Of a DNA stretch of 64,000 bases, positions 54,714-64,000 are shown one piece after another. Source of the DNA: Rhodosorus marinus (lineage: Eukaryota > Rhodophyta > Stylonematophyceae > Stylonematales > Stylonemataceae); NCBI GenBank assembly GCA_029953675.1, contig JAMWBK010000003.1:2976001-3040000 (forward strand), read 5' to 3'. Under the pieces are notes generated by a model. It was given only the letters and a program-made list of their open reading frames with translations. It did not search any database and was not told the DNA's origin. Numbering within the stretch: position 1 is the stretch's first letter; every line of letters starts with the position of its first letter. The position numbers were made by a program, and so were the translations under genes.

Positions 54714-55990
54714 TCACACTGCGGATACTGATCCGTAGAAATCATTGGACAGTGGTGGAGGCAGTTCGCCTATTACCCTCTTGCATATTGGGCATGAGGA
54801 GGACTGCAGCAGCCAAGGATCAATACAGTCTTTGTGATATACATGATTGCAGGCCAGTTGTCGAGCTGTCTGTCCAGACTCGAAATCTAACGAAAGAACC
54901 GACGAGAACGATAGACATTAGTACGCTGGGTGCCCATGCCGGATGCCGGGATCGGTACATACCGTCGAGACATATGGCACAGCACAAGGGCTCATCCGAA
55001 TCTGACGCACTTTGAACTTGCTGTCCAGAGCTGGATGGTGCGCTGGAGTCACCGAATATGAAGCTTCCCAACTTCGAGATTGCATCATATCGAGCGTTCA
55101 AATTCCTATTTCTTCGCTTGTAGCGAACCACGTTGAAACCACATTGGAGCAAAATCCAAAGCGCCATACCCCGCATCATCGCCCAAGTGAGTACATCCTT
55201 TCCATAGTCAATATCAAAGTTCGCTTCGCCTTCCTCCGTGAAAGAAACTGTAAGGGCCTTTGTACGGCAGGCTGCTATCTTACGCCATTCGGTGTAAGTT
55301 ATCATGACAGAGGGGATCTTCACATCCAACTCAGACATGCTCCCGTTCAATTTCATGTTCCAAAGTCTGTCACCGTCCTTTTTACAATTCACGATAACCG
55401 CCCCGAGTGCTCCACTCTCCTGCATGTTGAGTACCTTAGTGCCGAAATCACAACTACCTCTCGCAATCACCTGTGTCAACGGAAGAACAGGAAAAAATGC
55501 CTGTTAACGACATTTGTGGCCGCCGGTCCAGATCTCTGGAATTGGCTGTCTTACGGCAATTTTGGATTTCACTGCTTTGAGATCGTCCGGTTCGGTCAGC
55601 GGCTTGCAGCCTTTTGTTTTTTCAGCAAAGGAGAGCAGCTTGTGAGCCCGGGAACGCAGGACCATGCAGTTTGCTGGGTTTCTCACCGTCGTGTAGCAGC
55701 TCAATCTCAGGACTCGCGCTAGCATTATCATCTCGAGTGCTTGCTGGGACCGAGCGGGAAGACTTCTTCAAAACTCTTCTAGCTGAAGGCCATGGCGTTC
55801 TCCCTACAAGATATGCAAGAACCGTGCGATCCGTAGTGCCAATCCTATTCACAAGCCATGATTTCCACGATGAAGCATCCTGCTTTGATTCGTCCATGCT
55901 TGGGTATGGCGCAAAAACAGGCTCATCGTTGACGTTGCTTTCCGTAGGCTTTGGCCCGAATAGGGCCGAAGCGTGGCTTACTACATGCAC
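54714..55990 (-). CDS. PA-TM-RING E3 ubiquitin ligase
   Basis: Minus-strand exons: one from about 55990 to 55687, then 55610-55555, 55470-54963 and 54886-54714; frame continuous. The protease-associated (PA) domain spans the joins: CKPLTEPDDLKAVKSKIAV, then IARGSCDFGTKVLNMQESGA, then VIVNCKKDGDRLWNM and IPSVMITYTEW. A hydrophobic segment (WAMMRGMALWILLQCGFNVV) follows, then a Ser-rich linker and a RING-H2 finger: CCAICLDDFESGQTARQLAC, NHVYHKDC and CPICKR. The final exon restores the second half of the RING. This is the architecture of RNF13/RNF167/GRAIL and plant RMR proteins: luminal PA domain, one TM helix and cytosolic RING, in the endosome/vacuole or secretory pathway. The 5' end is uncertain; no signal-peptide exon was identified, and one probably lies between 55990 and 56500. 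Confidence 0.85.
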
Positions 55991-57727
55991 TCCGCCACAC
56001 CTGGGTTAAGGTACACGCAGAACAGAAGGGAAGGAATTCGTCTGAGTGCTCTCTACGCGGTCCCCAATCGCGGTCCACCCTCAGATCGTATGAATTTCGA
56101 GCAGGGCTTACTCATTAGGGGCGTTCACGATCAGACACGCCGTCCGATCTATGAGAACCAATAACGCTATCCAGCGCACCACGTTACCACTCCACATCCA
56201 ATACGACCTCCGCTGAGCCCAATTCCACTGGATTTTTTAAGTGCCGAATCGGGAACCTCACCCACGCCCACTTAAGTACTCCCCAAGCTACCTTAAATCA
56301 AAGACCATTTCCTTTTCCACGGCCAACAGAAGAACCAATCTCCGGTTTCCTTAGCCCAACACGTAGTCCACGGTACTGCTCACCAAGAACATTCTCACAA
56401 CGCAGTCGCAGTCGAGTCGGTCCAGCTCAACTTCTTCGTTCCAGTGTACAAGCTAGTCAAGCGCAAACTAGTAGCAACCTAAACAGGTGAGCCTTCAGAA
56501 GCGACAACCTCAAATACGCCTTAAAGAAACTATCCTAATTCTTGTGCACACGCTACAAAAAAAACCGACTGAACACGAAACCAGATGCCGACACACCCAC
56601 AACGCTTTCTCAAGCCAATCGTTGCAACGCAAAAACTACTCAGATAAAAATTACAAGAAGAAAAAAAATTGCTCCTTCAAAACAACATAAAACGCCAAGA
56701 TTCCTTAACAGGAATCGCGTAAGATTATCTTACACGCACCACTCACTACCTCCTCCCTACCCTTTTCCTCCCCGACACCTGCTGACCTCATCAAGCTCTT
56801 TAAAAGCACCAAAAGAGAAATACAAAGCAAAAACCCTCGATTCCCATTCAAAAACTCATCCGGGCCACAACCACCAAAAGTTTTATAAAGTATTCAACTG
56901 TTATTGCCTTTTGGCAAATGTTACCCTGAGGACTCTTCTGAGTGTTCGCACATCGATAGGAGACGGAGGACGCTAAATTGACAAAACTCTACGAAAATGA
57001 TTTTCGTTAGTTTTTCAGTTTTGGAGAGTAAAGAAAACGCGTTTCCACCCCCCCCACCGCTCTTACCCTCCTCTACTATTGTTTTAGACCACCCGTTCCC
57101 GTGTTCGCTATTTCATAAATAAGCGTAATATTTCATCAATATAAATTGAAGTAGTAGCAAAATCTTCTCAGTTGTAGAAGGGGGGATTTATTGTCGTTTG
57201 TGAGATGATAAGGAACGTTATACTGCCCCTATATTTGCATTAAATACGATATGAATATCAGTTGATAAATCAATGCGGGATATTTTCTGGCAACAAATTA
57301 TTGATTTTTTTACATTTGATAGGTACGCTGGAATGGGTTTGATCCAATGCAGGAGCAAACTTTTGCTTTTGAAGGTTTGAGGCATTGGAAGGATGACGCT
57401 GAAGAAGAAGAATTCAGCAGCTTCTCTGCTTCCGCGGAAACGAAGTGTACTGGTGCGGACTAAGTTTTCACGAAGCTTGTCACAATTGCTTTTACCACGA
57501 TGAATAACGATCCCGAACAGGGAGATAACTTCGCTAGCTTGCATAGCTTGCATGCTGACGTGGAATGCATGCAAGCGGAGATCGCCAAGCCTTGGGGAAG
57601 GGCCTTCAGGTTTACTGAGACCGTAAGATTCGACTTCCACTACAGGTTCAGACCGCAGGAGGGTCACCTTCCTTGGTCTCGGCTTTCAGTTGATCAAAAG
57701 GTGTTTTTCGGCTCCGTGAACGGTCAT
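55991..57727. other. C/A-rich upstream DNA and AT valley at about 57080-57320
   Basis: Contains a missing first exon of the RING gene at most. Long C/A-rich stretches (56160-56890) give spurious open frames. The valley has AATATTTCATCAATAT-like words and CAATC/GATTG copies. Right of the valley is the 3' flank of the coiled-coil gene. No supported CDS. Confidence 0.35.
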
Positions 57728-58988
57728 TTAAATACCCAACTCATCACGAAGCTTCTCCACCTCCAACCCCGCCTCGTAGACTAATTTCTGCAGAACAAAT
57801 ATATCCTCCTGGAATACCTTGGCCTCCTCGGATTGCTCAGACTCTGAGGGGTTGTTATTGATCGAGGTCTGGACGATCGATCGCTGTTTCCGAAGCCTTT
57901 CCGAGAGCGACTCAACAAGCTTCTGCTGCTCTTTCAGCTGCTCCAACAGTTGATCTCGGTGTTCCTTTTGTATTTCCTCACTGTTGGCCATCATTTCATC
58001 GAGTTCCGTTTCTAGCAGTTGCTTTTGTAATCTCAGCTCGTTGGTGGTCTCCAAAACGGTGGTGAGATTCTCCTCCATTGCGGACTTGTCCTGTGCCAAG
58101 CATGATCAATAATCTTTAGACACTCAATTTGTTGACAATATGCAACCTGAGCTATGAGGAACATCTAGCCCCCATTTTTGCTACTAAGAAAAGCGTACCT
58201 GGTTGATACCTCTGACTCTCTCCTCCAGCTCCTCACATTCAGTCCTAAGCGCCCTCATCTCAGGCGACTGTGCCAATACGAAACACGAGTGGTGGTGAGG
58301 AAGATCGGTTATCAGTTGTGCCTATAGGGACTGGCACTAGGAGCATACCTCCTTGGCCTTCAAGGTTTCCAACGCAGCGCTTCTTGCTTCCTGTACTTTC
58401 TGAATGTTCTTCTCCAATTCTTCCTTCGCCTTCCACGTTTCTCCGCTGACGTAGTCTAGCCTTCGCCTGATCACAAGAACCTGGAAGCACGTACGTAGAC
58501 ATCTTTGAGCAAGAGCCACGGATCCATTGATGCCCTCAGTTTTTCGTGTTTCTCCCTACATCATCTCGGAGCTCATCTCGTCGGGAATTGAGGGTCTTAA
58601 TCTCCGCCGCTCGAGTTTTTCGCCTGTTCATTTCGCTGTCTTGTCGTTTCTCTTGCTCTCGGCCCGTAGCATCTTCATCGGCCTTTTCCCTCCACAAGTG
58701 CCAAAGACCTTTAGCAGATTTCGCAAGCTCGTACAAGCCTATGGCAGAGGCTGACAACGACAAAACCAATACAGAAAGACAGAGGACATCTGTCTTATCG
58801 TCAATCCACCACTCAACGAACTCCTCTCCTGTATCCTCGTCAACAATATACTCCACGATTGCCAGTGCCGACCTGGGATTCGGCGTGGCCACGGCAATCT
58901 GTCGATTTGTCGGCTTACAATGTACAACCGTCCTCCTCCGATCAATCCCAACACTGGCTGGTGCCAGGAACAGGGCTATTCCCGTCAT
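57728..58988 (-). CDS. Coiled-coil membrane protein, possibly plastid
   Basis: I do not recognise the family. Four exons on the minus strand, 58988-58560, 58480-58349, 58267-58199 and 58090-57728, all phase 0; 330 aa. The N-terminus (MTGIALFLAPASVGIDRRRT, then TVVHCKPTNRQIAVATPNPR) is Arg/Ser/Thr-rich with few acids, like a transit peptide. Around residues 68-88 is a hydrophobic segment (DVLCLSVLVLSLSASAIGLY). The rest is heptad-rich coiled coil: ELEKNIQKVQEARSAALETL, MRALRTECEELEERVRGINQ, LRLQKQLLETELDEMMANSE, LLEQLKEQQKLVESLSERLR and VLQKLVYEAGLEVEKLRDEL. A short acidic segment WWIDDKTD precedes the membrane helix. A structural or tethering role at a plastid membrane is inference. Confidence 0.72.
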
Positions 58989-61076
58989 CAATACTATTTC
59001 ACATCCGGAATGTTACGAAACCACAGAACCAGACCACCTCTTCGAACAAAGGCACAACTAAACACCATAAACCAGAAAAAAGCTCCGAAGTGTTTAGCTC
59101 AGAACCAAACCTGCGAAAGACTAACGTTGTCCCGAACCACCAACCAACGACCAAAAGGAAATTTCTTAGAATATGCTATCAATTCCACCACTCTGAGAAA
59201 GCCTCGGCAAACTTTCAGCTCCCCCTCAGCAGCACGTAGATGAGGCTAAACAACAAAAGCCCTTTGTTAACCACCAAGAGCAATGAAGTCGCCCGCCGAC
59301 TCTTTTGCCAGTGTCCCTATCCAATCTCCCCAATCCGACTGGCAACCGATCGCATTGCCAAGATAAATGCCGCAAATCCACTTTTAAACTCAAAACGTCC
59401 TAATCAAAATCCCATCAGATCTAAAATGATAAATTACACCGTATAAGAAAAGATCTAGCGATAATATTCCAGTTGGAACTAGGGGGTAAATTTTCTTTAT
59501 ATATATTTTTTATATGTTCAATATTTATGGAATATTATTTTCATCGGATGGTTTAAAGGGGGGTATTTACGTTGTCCCCTAAGTTATTGTATATTTAGTG
59601 TATTACCGTAGTAGTGTTATAAATATAAAAAAAAATGCTTGTGGAGGAACATCGTCTGGGACAGGTCCGAAGTGGCTCCCTTTTCTCTTTTCTTTTTGGA
59701 TCTGGCTCGTGCTTTTGAGAAGTGTTCAGACAGAGCGAGCACGGATGGGAAGCGCCAGTGCTCGCGGTTTGGTGAGGGGTTCATGGGCTCTGGACGATCT
59801 CACGGTTTTGAAATTCTTGCAAGACTGACCGAGATGGTCAGCAGCAGCATAGCATCGCTTGCCTAGTATCAGACGATGGACATAGAGTCTGTGCGTCAAT
59901 AATTACTCGAAAAGGGGTTGTTCTTTTGGCAGAGTTTTCAGGAAACGGATTTGTCTTGAGGTTCCTCATGCGTGTTGGGCTGCGCTAGTCTCTGGGTACG
60001 GGGTTTCCGAGCTATGCCGATCTTGGTTGAAGAGGCCTGTTATACGCTGCCAACACCATATTAACTGCTTATGGAGAATAGAGCTGCGCAAGGGGAGCTA
60101 TTGGCAAGACGTGGAGAAGGGTCTAAGAAAGGTCGAATTTTGATGTCGGCCGACAATTCGACGTACTTCCAGGTTGCTGGTCTAATCGACCTGTATATAA
60201 GGATACAGAATGGTTGCCGCTCGTAGGAGGAGGAAGAAACGAGTTCTGGGCAGAAGAAAAAGTAGTGGGAGTAGCAGATTTTTGTTGGAGCGCAACATGT
60301 GCCCAACGTCCCATCCCGTAGCCCCCTTGTATGGGGGACAAAAAAATAAAAATTCTCGGCGGTGCAAAATGGTAGCGAATGAACTATCGAGCAAAGTATT
60401 TAATGGCCAATAACACAAAGCTGTTGGTGCAAAATGCAATGAACAATATCCACGCGTCTGTGAATGGCATCTGCCCCAATCACGTACCTCTGATAATCCA
60501 ATCATCATCGATTATGGAGCTTACCCTACAAAAATTTATGAAATTGAATGTCGATGTTCTCAGCAACAACAGATGAAAACTGCTTTTTTTTTTGGTTTAC
60601 CTCTGCTGTTGTTGACAATGAGCCAAGAGAGCCTGTGGTTGTCAATGCTATTGTCGTGATCCGACGAGATGAAGCTATGAATTTAGAGCTTGAAAGCTTG
60701 TAGAAGCCCACAGACTAGCAAGCGTCCACAATGCACCAACACAAAGACTCTCAAAGGAAACAGCAGCACACCCCGCGAAACTCAGCTCCCGATCTGGCGT
60801 GGGACAGAGAGTGTCCCGATGTCAACGACAGAGCCTAGAAGACATCCTATTTTCCGCGTCATTCGTAGGCTTTCGTCTTCAGCCACTGTCGAAAACATCC
60901 ACACCTGTTCGCCACAGACAGCAAGCTCCGCCGATCACTGAACTGATCTCATTGTGCAAGACGCGTGTATGAGATGGACGTGCTCAGTGAACGAACTGTG
61001 ATTATATTGGGGAGGAAGCAGGCTAGTAATAGGCGTCAATCTTTCAAGAATTAAATGTTGTGAGAGTCTGTTAAGA
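58989..61076. other. 2-kb intergenic region with AT valley at about 59450-59640
   Basis: The left side (59000-59430) is C/A-rich, the right side (59640-60020) G/T-rich. A + strand block at about 60330-60345 has short complementary arms CCCC and GGGG around TTGTAT. No supported gene; small open frames near 60200-60950 show no motif. Confidence 0.35.
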
Positions 61077-62714
61077 ATGAGCTATTTGAGATTTGCGTCT
61101 AGACGAGCTGCTTCTACTCTATCTGCTCAACGGAGGTGAGCGGTGGTTTTCGTCTGGAGCTTGATGCTTCCTCGTTTTGCTTTTCGCAGCCCGCAGGTGT
61201 GTTCTCTCTAATTGTTCTGCCTTTCTTTTTGGCTTCCTGTTTGCAGCGAAGCACCATATCGGAGAAGGTTGGAAGAGTTGAGAAAGCAGCTCGCATCCGA
61301 GGGGACGGAGATTGATGTACGGTGAAGCATTTTGCGGAGGACTGCTGGATTTTCGATCTTCTAAGACTTGATCTTGAACATCTGCTTGCGTAGGATTTTT
61401 TCGGAGAGAAGAACGGTTCTTCGGCGTTTGAGAGTGTGGACGTCGTTGGGGGAAGGACAGACGCGTACAGGTAGGGACGTCGCGGCCTCCGCTATGGGTT
61501 CCACCTTGGTTTGCAAGGATCTCACCACAGCTTGACCGATAATTTCATTTGATCATGGCAGTGAGCCTCAGAAGCCATCATGGTTGAAGGTACGCCCGCC
61601 TGGTGACCACGAATCCCAGAAGGAGTATACACGTCTTAGAGAGACCGTGAGGAAGAAGAAGCTTGCGACAGTCTGCGAGGAAGCTAGATGTCCCAACATC
61701 GGCGAATGCTGGGGAGGAGTAAGTTGCTTGCAATCCACCGAAGGCAACTCATCTAGTCCTCCTGAAGATAAGAAGCACCTCGTTTCTGAGGCGCCGGGTC
61801 TAGTTCATGCCAGTAGAAGGTATAGTCTACGAGCTTGTTTGATTCTAGCTGAGCATTTCTTCACATTTTTTACAGGGCACGGCGACGATTATGATCATGG
61901 GTGACACTTGCACACGAGGATGCAGGTTTTGTAATATTAAGACGTCGAAAGCTCCAGAAGGACTGGATCCGAATGAGCCCGTACACGCAGCCGAGGCCGT
62001 AACTTCCTGGGGATTGAAATATGTTGTAATAACCTCTGTGGATCGGGATGACTACGAGGACGGAGGATCTGCTCATATTGCGAAGACAGTTAAGGAGATG
62101 AAAAAGCGTCAGAGCGACCTTCTGATTGAGGTTTTAGCCCCTGACTTTCGGGGTAGTTTGAAGGATGTTGAGAAGGTAGCCGGTTGCGGGTTGGATGTGT
62201 ATGCCCACAATTTGGAAACAGTGGAAAGATTGCAGAGAGCTGTGCGGGACTATCGCGCGGGGTACAAGCAGAGTCTGAAAACATTGGAAGCGGCGAAGTC
62301 ACACGCACCGCATGTGGTAACGAAAACCTCGTTGATGCTCGGTGTGGGTGAGAGCCATGAAGAAATCAGACAAACAATGCGTGATTTGCGAGATTGTGGG
62401 GTGGAAGTGGTCACGTTCGGACAATATCTGCGCCCAAGCAAGCGCCATCTTAAAGTAGAGCAGTGGGTCCCTCCGCATGAGTTCGAAATGTGGCAACAAG
62501 AAGGCGAACAAATGGGTTTCCGGTAAGTAGAGCATTCAATTCGGAATGAGTAGATTGCCCGCTGGACTCTTTAGCAGGAAGGTCTCATTGTCTTATACGT
62601 CCCTTTAGGTATGTGGCGTCTGGTCCGCTCGTTCGAAGCTCCTATAAGGCTGGAGAGTTTTATTTGTCCGCGCTCGTGAAAGAGAGGCAAAAGCAGATGC
62701 TTCAGGCGGCATGA
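61077..62714 (+). CDS. LIAS: Lipoyl synthase, mitochondrial type
   Basis: Six exons, 61077-61135, 61247-61316, 61394-61470, 61562-61718, 61876-62522 and 62609-62714; 371 aa. This radical-SAM enzyme inserts two sulfurs into octanoyl-ACP or octanoyl-protein to make the lipoyl group of pyruvate and 2-oxoglutarate dehydrogenases. The auxiliary cluster motif is [12 protein letters not shown] (C-x4-C-x5-C) and the radical-SAM motif is CTRGCRFC (C-x3-C-x2-C). Other landmarks are [79 protein letters not shown] and the C-terminal [13 protein letters not shown]. The N-terminus [19 protein letters not shown] is a mitochondrial-type presequence. The length equals animal mitochondrial LIAS. The first four exons are 59-157 bp. 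Confidence 0.95.
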
Positions 62715-62955
62715 CAGGGAACTTTAAGAGTGTGTTTTTTTAGTTTAGAACGTGAGACTGCGACCCATGCACTCTGTATCTTCCCAAGGCAAGGTTTGAG
62801 GCGAAAGCAGGACGAATAAGCTTTCCGGCTGGCTTGCATAATTAAAATGATCCTATTGATACTTTTAACTTGATATGTCCCTTCCAAGCTCGCGCCGTGA
62901 CAAGGCTCTAGTGACGGTGTACATCTCGAGGCGCGGTCTTTTTTTTTTAATCCTT
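62715..62955. other. Convergent gap between LIAS and the DUF2470 gene
   Basis: 241 bp of 3'-flanking DNA for convergent genes; nothing recognised. Confidence 0.4.
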
Positions 62956-64000
62956 CTATTGCGTCAATTCTGCCCCTCTTTCTCGCTTCCGTTCAAAGTA
63001 CCTGACCACCTGAGGAGGCGGAGCATCCACCCATTCATCCTCATAGCCGTGTTCTCTTTCCCAGGCTTCCTGGAGCAGCTTTACCAGGCCACTCTGAGCG
63101 TCGAAGCTGGTGCCGATGTTTTCTCGGAAGCATATGCGGTACTCAAATGTGTTTTCCTCAGTGGTCACTCGAATATCAAGACCGAGCCTATCCAACGACA
63201 CCACGGACGCGGTGAAGGTGTCCTCGATACCACAGAATATAGTACACAAGCGCCTCATGTCCTCTGAGCCAGAAGAATTTAGCCTGTCAATGAGCTTCGT
63301 CGCTTCAAAAGCAATAGGATCCGGTTCCGCTTTCGTATAATCTTCCATTGGTACCCACGTCGCGGCAACTCCAAAACCTCCTACGAAGTAGACATCCTCT
63401 ACCTCCATTCTGTAAAAGTGGAAGGCTTCTGCATACGTAAGAGCCTCCTTGGCGTGTGGATGCCTCTCGACGAAGAAATCAACAAGTTCTTCCAGATCCA
63501 CACGGGAAACGCGCTCGACCGAGCCGATGAGGGTGGCTCTTCCCCCAGATTGTCCGGAGCTGGTTGGCGGCTGACAGAAGAGGGAAATCTTATTATGCTT
63601 TTTCAGATTGCCCGTATGAGCCGCACTATTCGCAAGGAGCATGATAGGTCTACCATCTTGGTCCAATATGTAGTCAACGTGAGAGCCAAAGGGAACACCG
63701 TCGTGTCTAACAGACGAGGTGCACAAGGTACCCTAACATAAGAACAAGCGGAGCCAAAATATCTCAGAAAAATCCAAGAACATACACCATCGTCTAATTG
63801 CTTAAAATATCCGACTTACCGTTGAGCACGTATTCACAACGGTTCTCGCACGTTCACCAAGAGAAAGCTGGTACGTTGGGCTGTCACCCTCACTTTCCCC
63901 CTTATGATGTTCAATCACAACATGCGAATTCGTTCTCGAATTCTCAGCTGACATCGCAGTCCTCCATCTTCTCCTCGCCAACCCTTCACCCTTGGCAGAT
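62956..64000 (-). CDS. PNPOx-like split-barrel protein with DUF2470 domain (partial, cut by window end)
   Basis: At least two exons on the minus strand, one running from the window edge to 63820 and one at 63732-62956, joined by an 87-bp phase-0 intron. The frame is open to base 64000, so the true N-terminus lies outside. The first exon, with RRRWRTAMSAEN and then YQLSLGERARTVVNTCSTGT across the junction, looks like a transit peptide plus the first helix. The split-barrel core has VRHDGVPFGSHVDYILDQDG, RPIMLLANSAAHTGNLKKHN, ISLFCQPP, ATLIGSVERV and FHFYRMEVEDVYFVGGFGVA. The C-terminal part (MRRLCTIFCGIEDTFTASVV, LGLDIRVTTEENTFEYRICF) fits DUF2470. This two-domain form is found in HugZ-like heme-utilisation proteins and in plant PGR7/GluTR-binding protein, which tunes tetrapyrrole synthesis in plastids. 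A plastid role is likely but inferred. Confidence 0.82.

Noticed and set aside
1-64000. tRNA, rRNA and snRNA genes
   Set aside because: A scan by eye for B-box-like GGTTCGAATCC words and clover-leaf arms found none I could support; covariance-model searches would be decisive.

Overview
The window is nuclear DNA of a photosynthetic eukaryote, most likely a small-genome alga. The genes are eukaryotic (Sec31, Sec6, Sly1, zeta-COP, Hrd3/SEL1L, IWS1, EMG1, SNAP43). They are interrupted by short GT-AG introns, mostly about 60-130 bp and up to about 250 bp. Several products look plastid-directed: a redox-type FBPase, a DUF1350 protein, a PNPOx/DUF2470 protein and a small multi-drug export domain protein. 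A red-algal lineage is my guess from compactness and intron style; nothing in the window proves it.

Layout. 0-8 kb: a HAT/TPR protein, a PfkB sugar kinase and the ERAD factor Hrd3/SEL1L, all on the + strand. 8-14 kb: a lone CCT-domain regulator, long gene-poor DNA and a decayed Ty3-type retroelement. 14-25 kb: TTC1 (ten exons), zeta-COP, a quinone oxidoreductase, plastid FBPase and a DUF1350 hydrolase-like protein. 25-34 kb: a tetraspanin-like protein, exocyst Sec6 and COPII Sec31. 35-46 kb: a basic membrane protein, IWS1, a CHORD-like mini-protein, Sly1, EMG1 and SNAPc subunit SNAP43. 47-52 kb: a plastid export-domain protein with a very long acidic repeat tail, and about 2 kb away a dead copy of its first (transit-peptide) exon beside a 15-bp minisatellite. 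52-64 kb: an ankyrin protein with a C-terminal membrane anchor, a PA-TM-RING ubiquitin ligase, a coiled-coil membrane protein, mitochondrial lipoyl synthase and a PNPOx/DUF2470 protein cut by the window end.

The genes are independently transcribed, with no operon logic, but membrane-traffic and ER quality-control functions are over-represented: Hrd3, zeta-COP, Sec6, Sec31, Sly1 and a PA-TM-RING ligase.

Most intergenic regions share one architecture. A 100-300 bp AT-rich valley separates A/C-rich DNA on its left from G/T-rich DNA on its right, and several valleys contain short inverted-repeat pairs. Two promoter regions carry clear repeat modules: a 137-bp tandem duplication upstream of FBPase and about 60-bp repeats between the tetraspanin-like gene and Sec6. 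A perfect 29-bp-arm hairpin lies upstream of zeta-COP. Exon boundaries were inferred by eye from splice sites, reading frame and protein-family fit; exon chains marked confident keep frame throughout.
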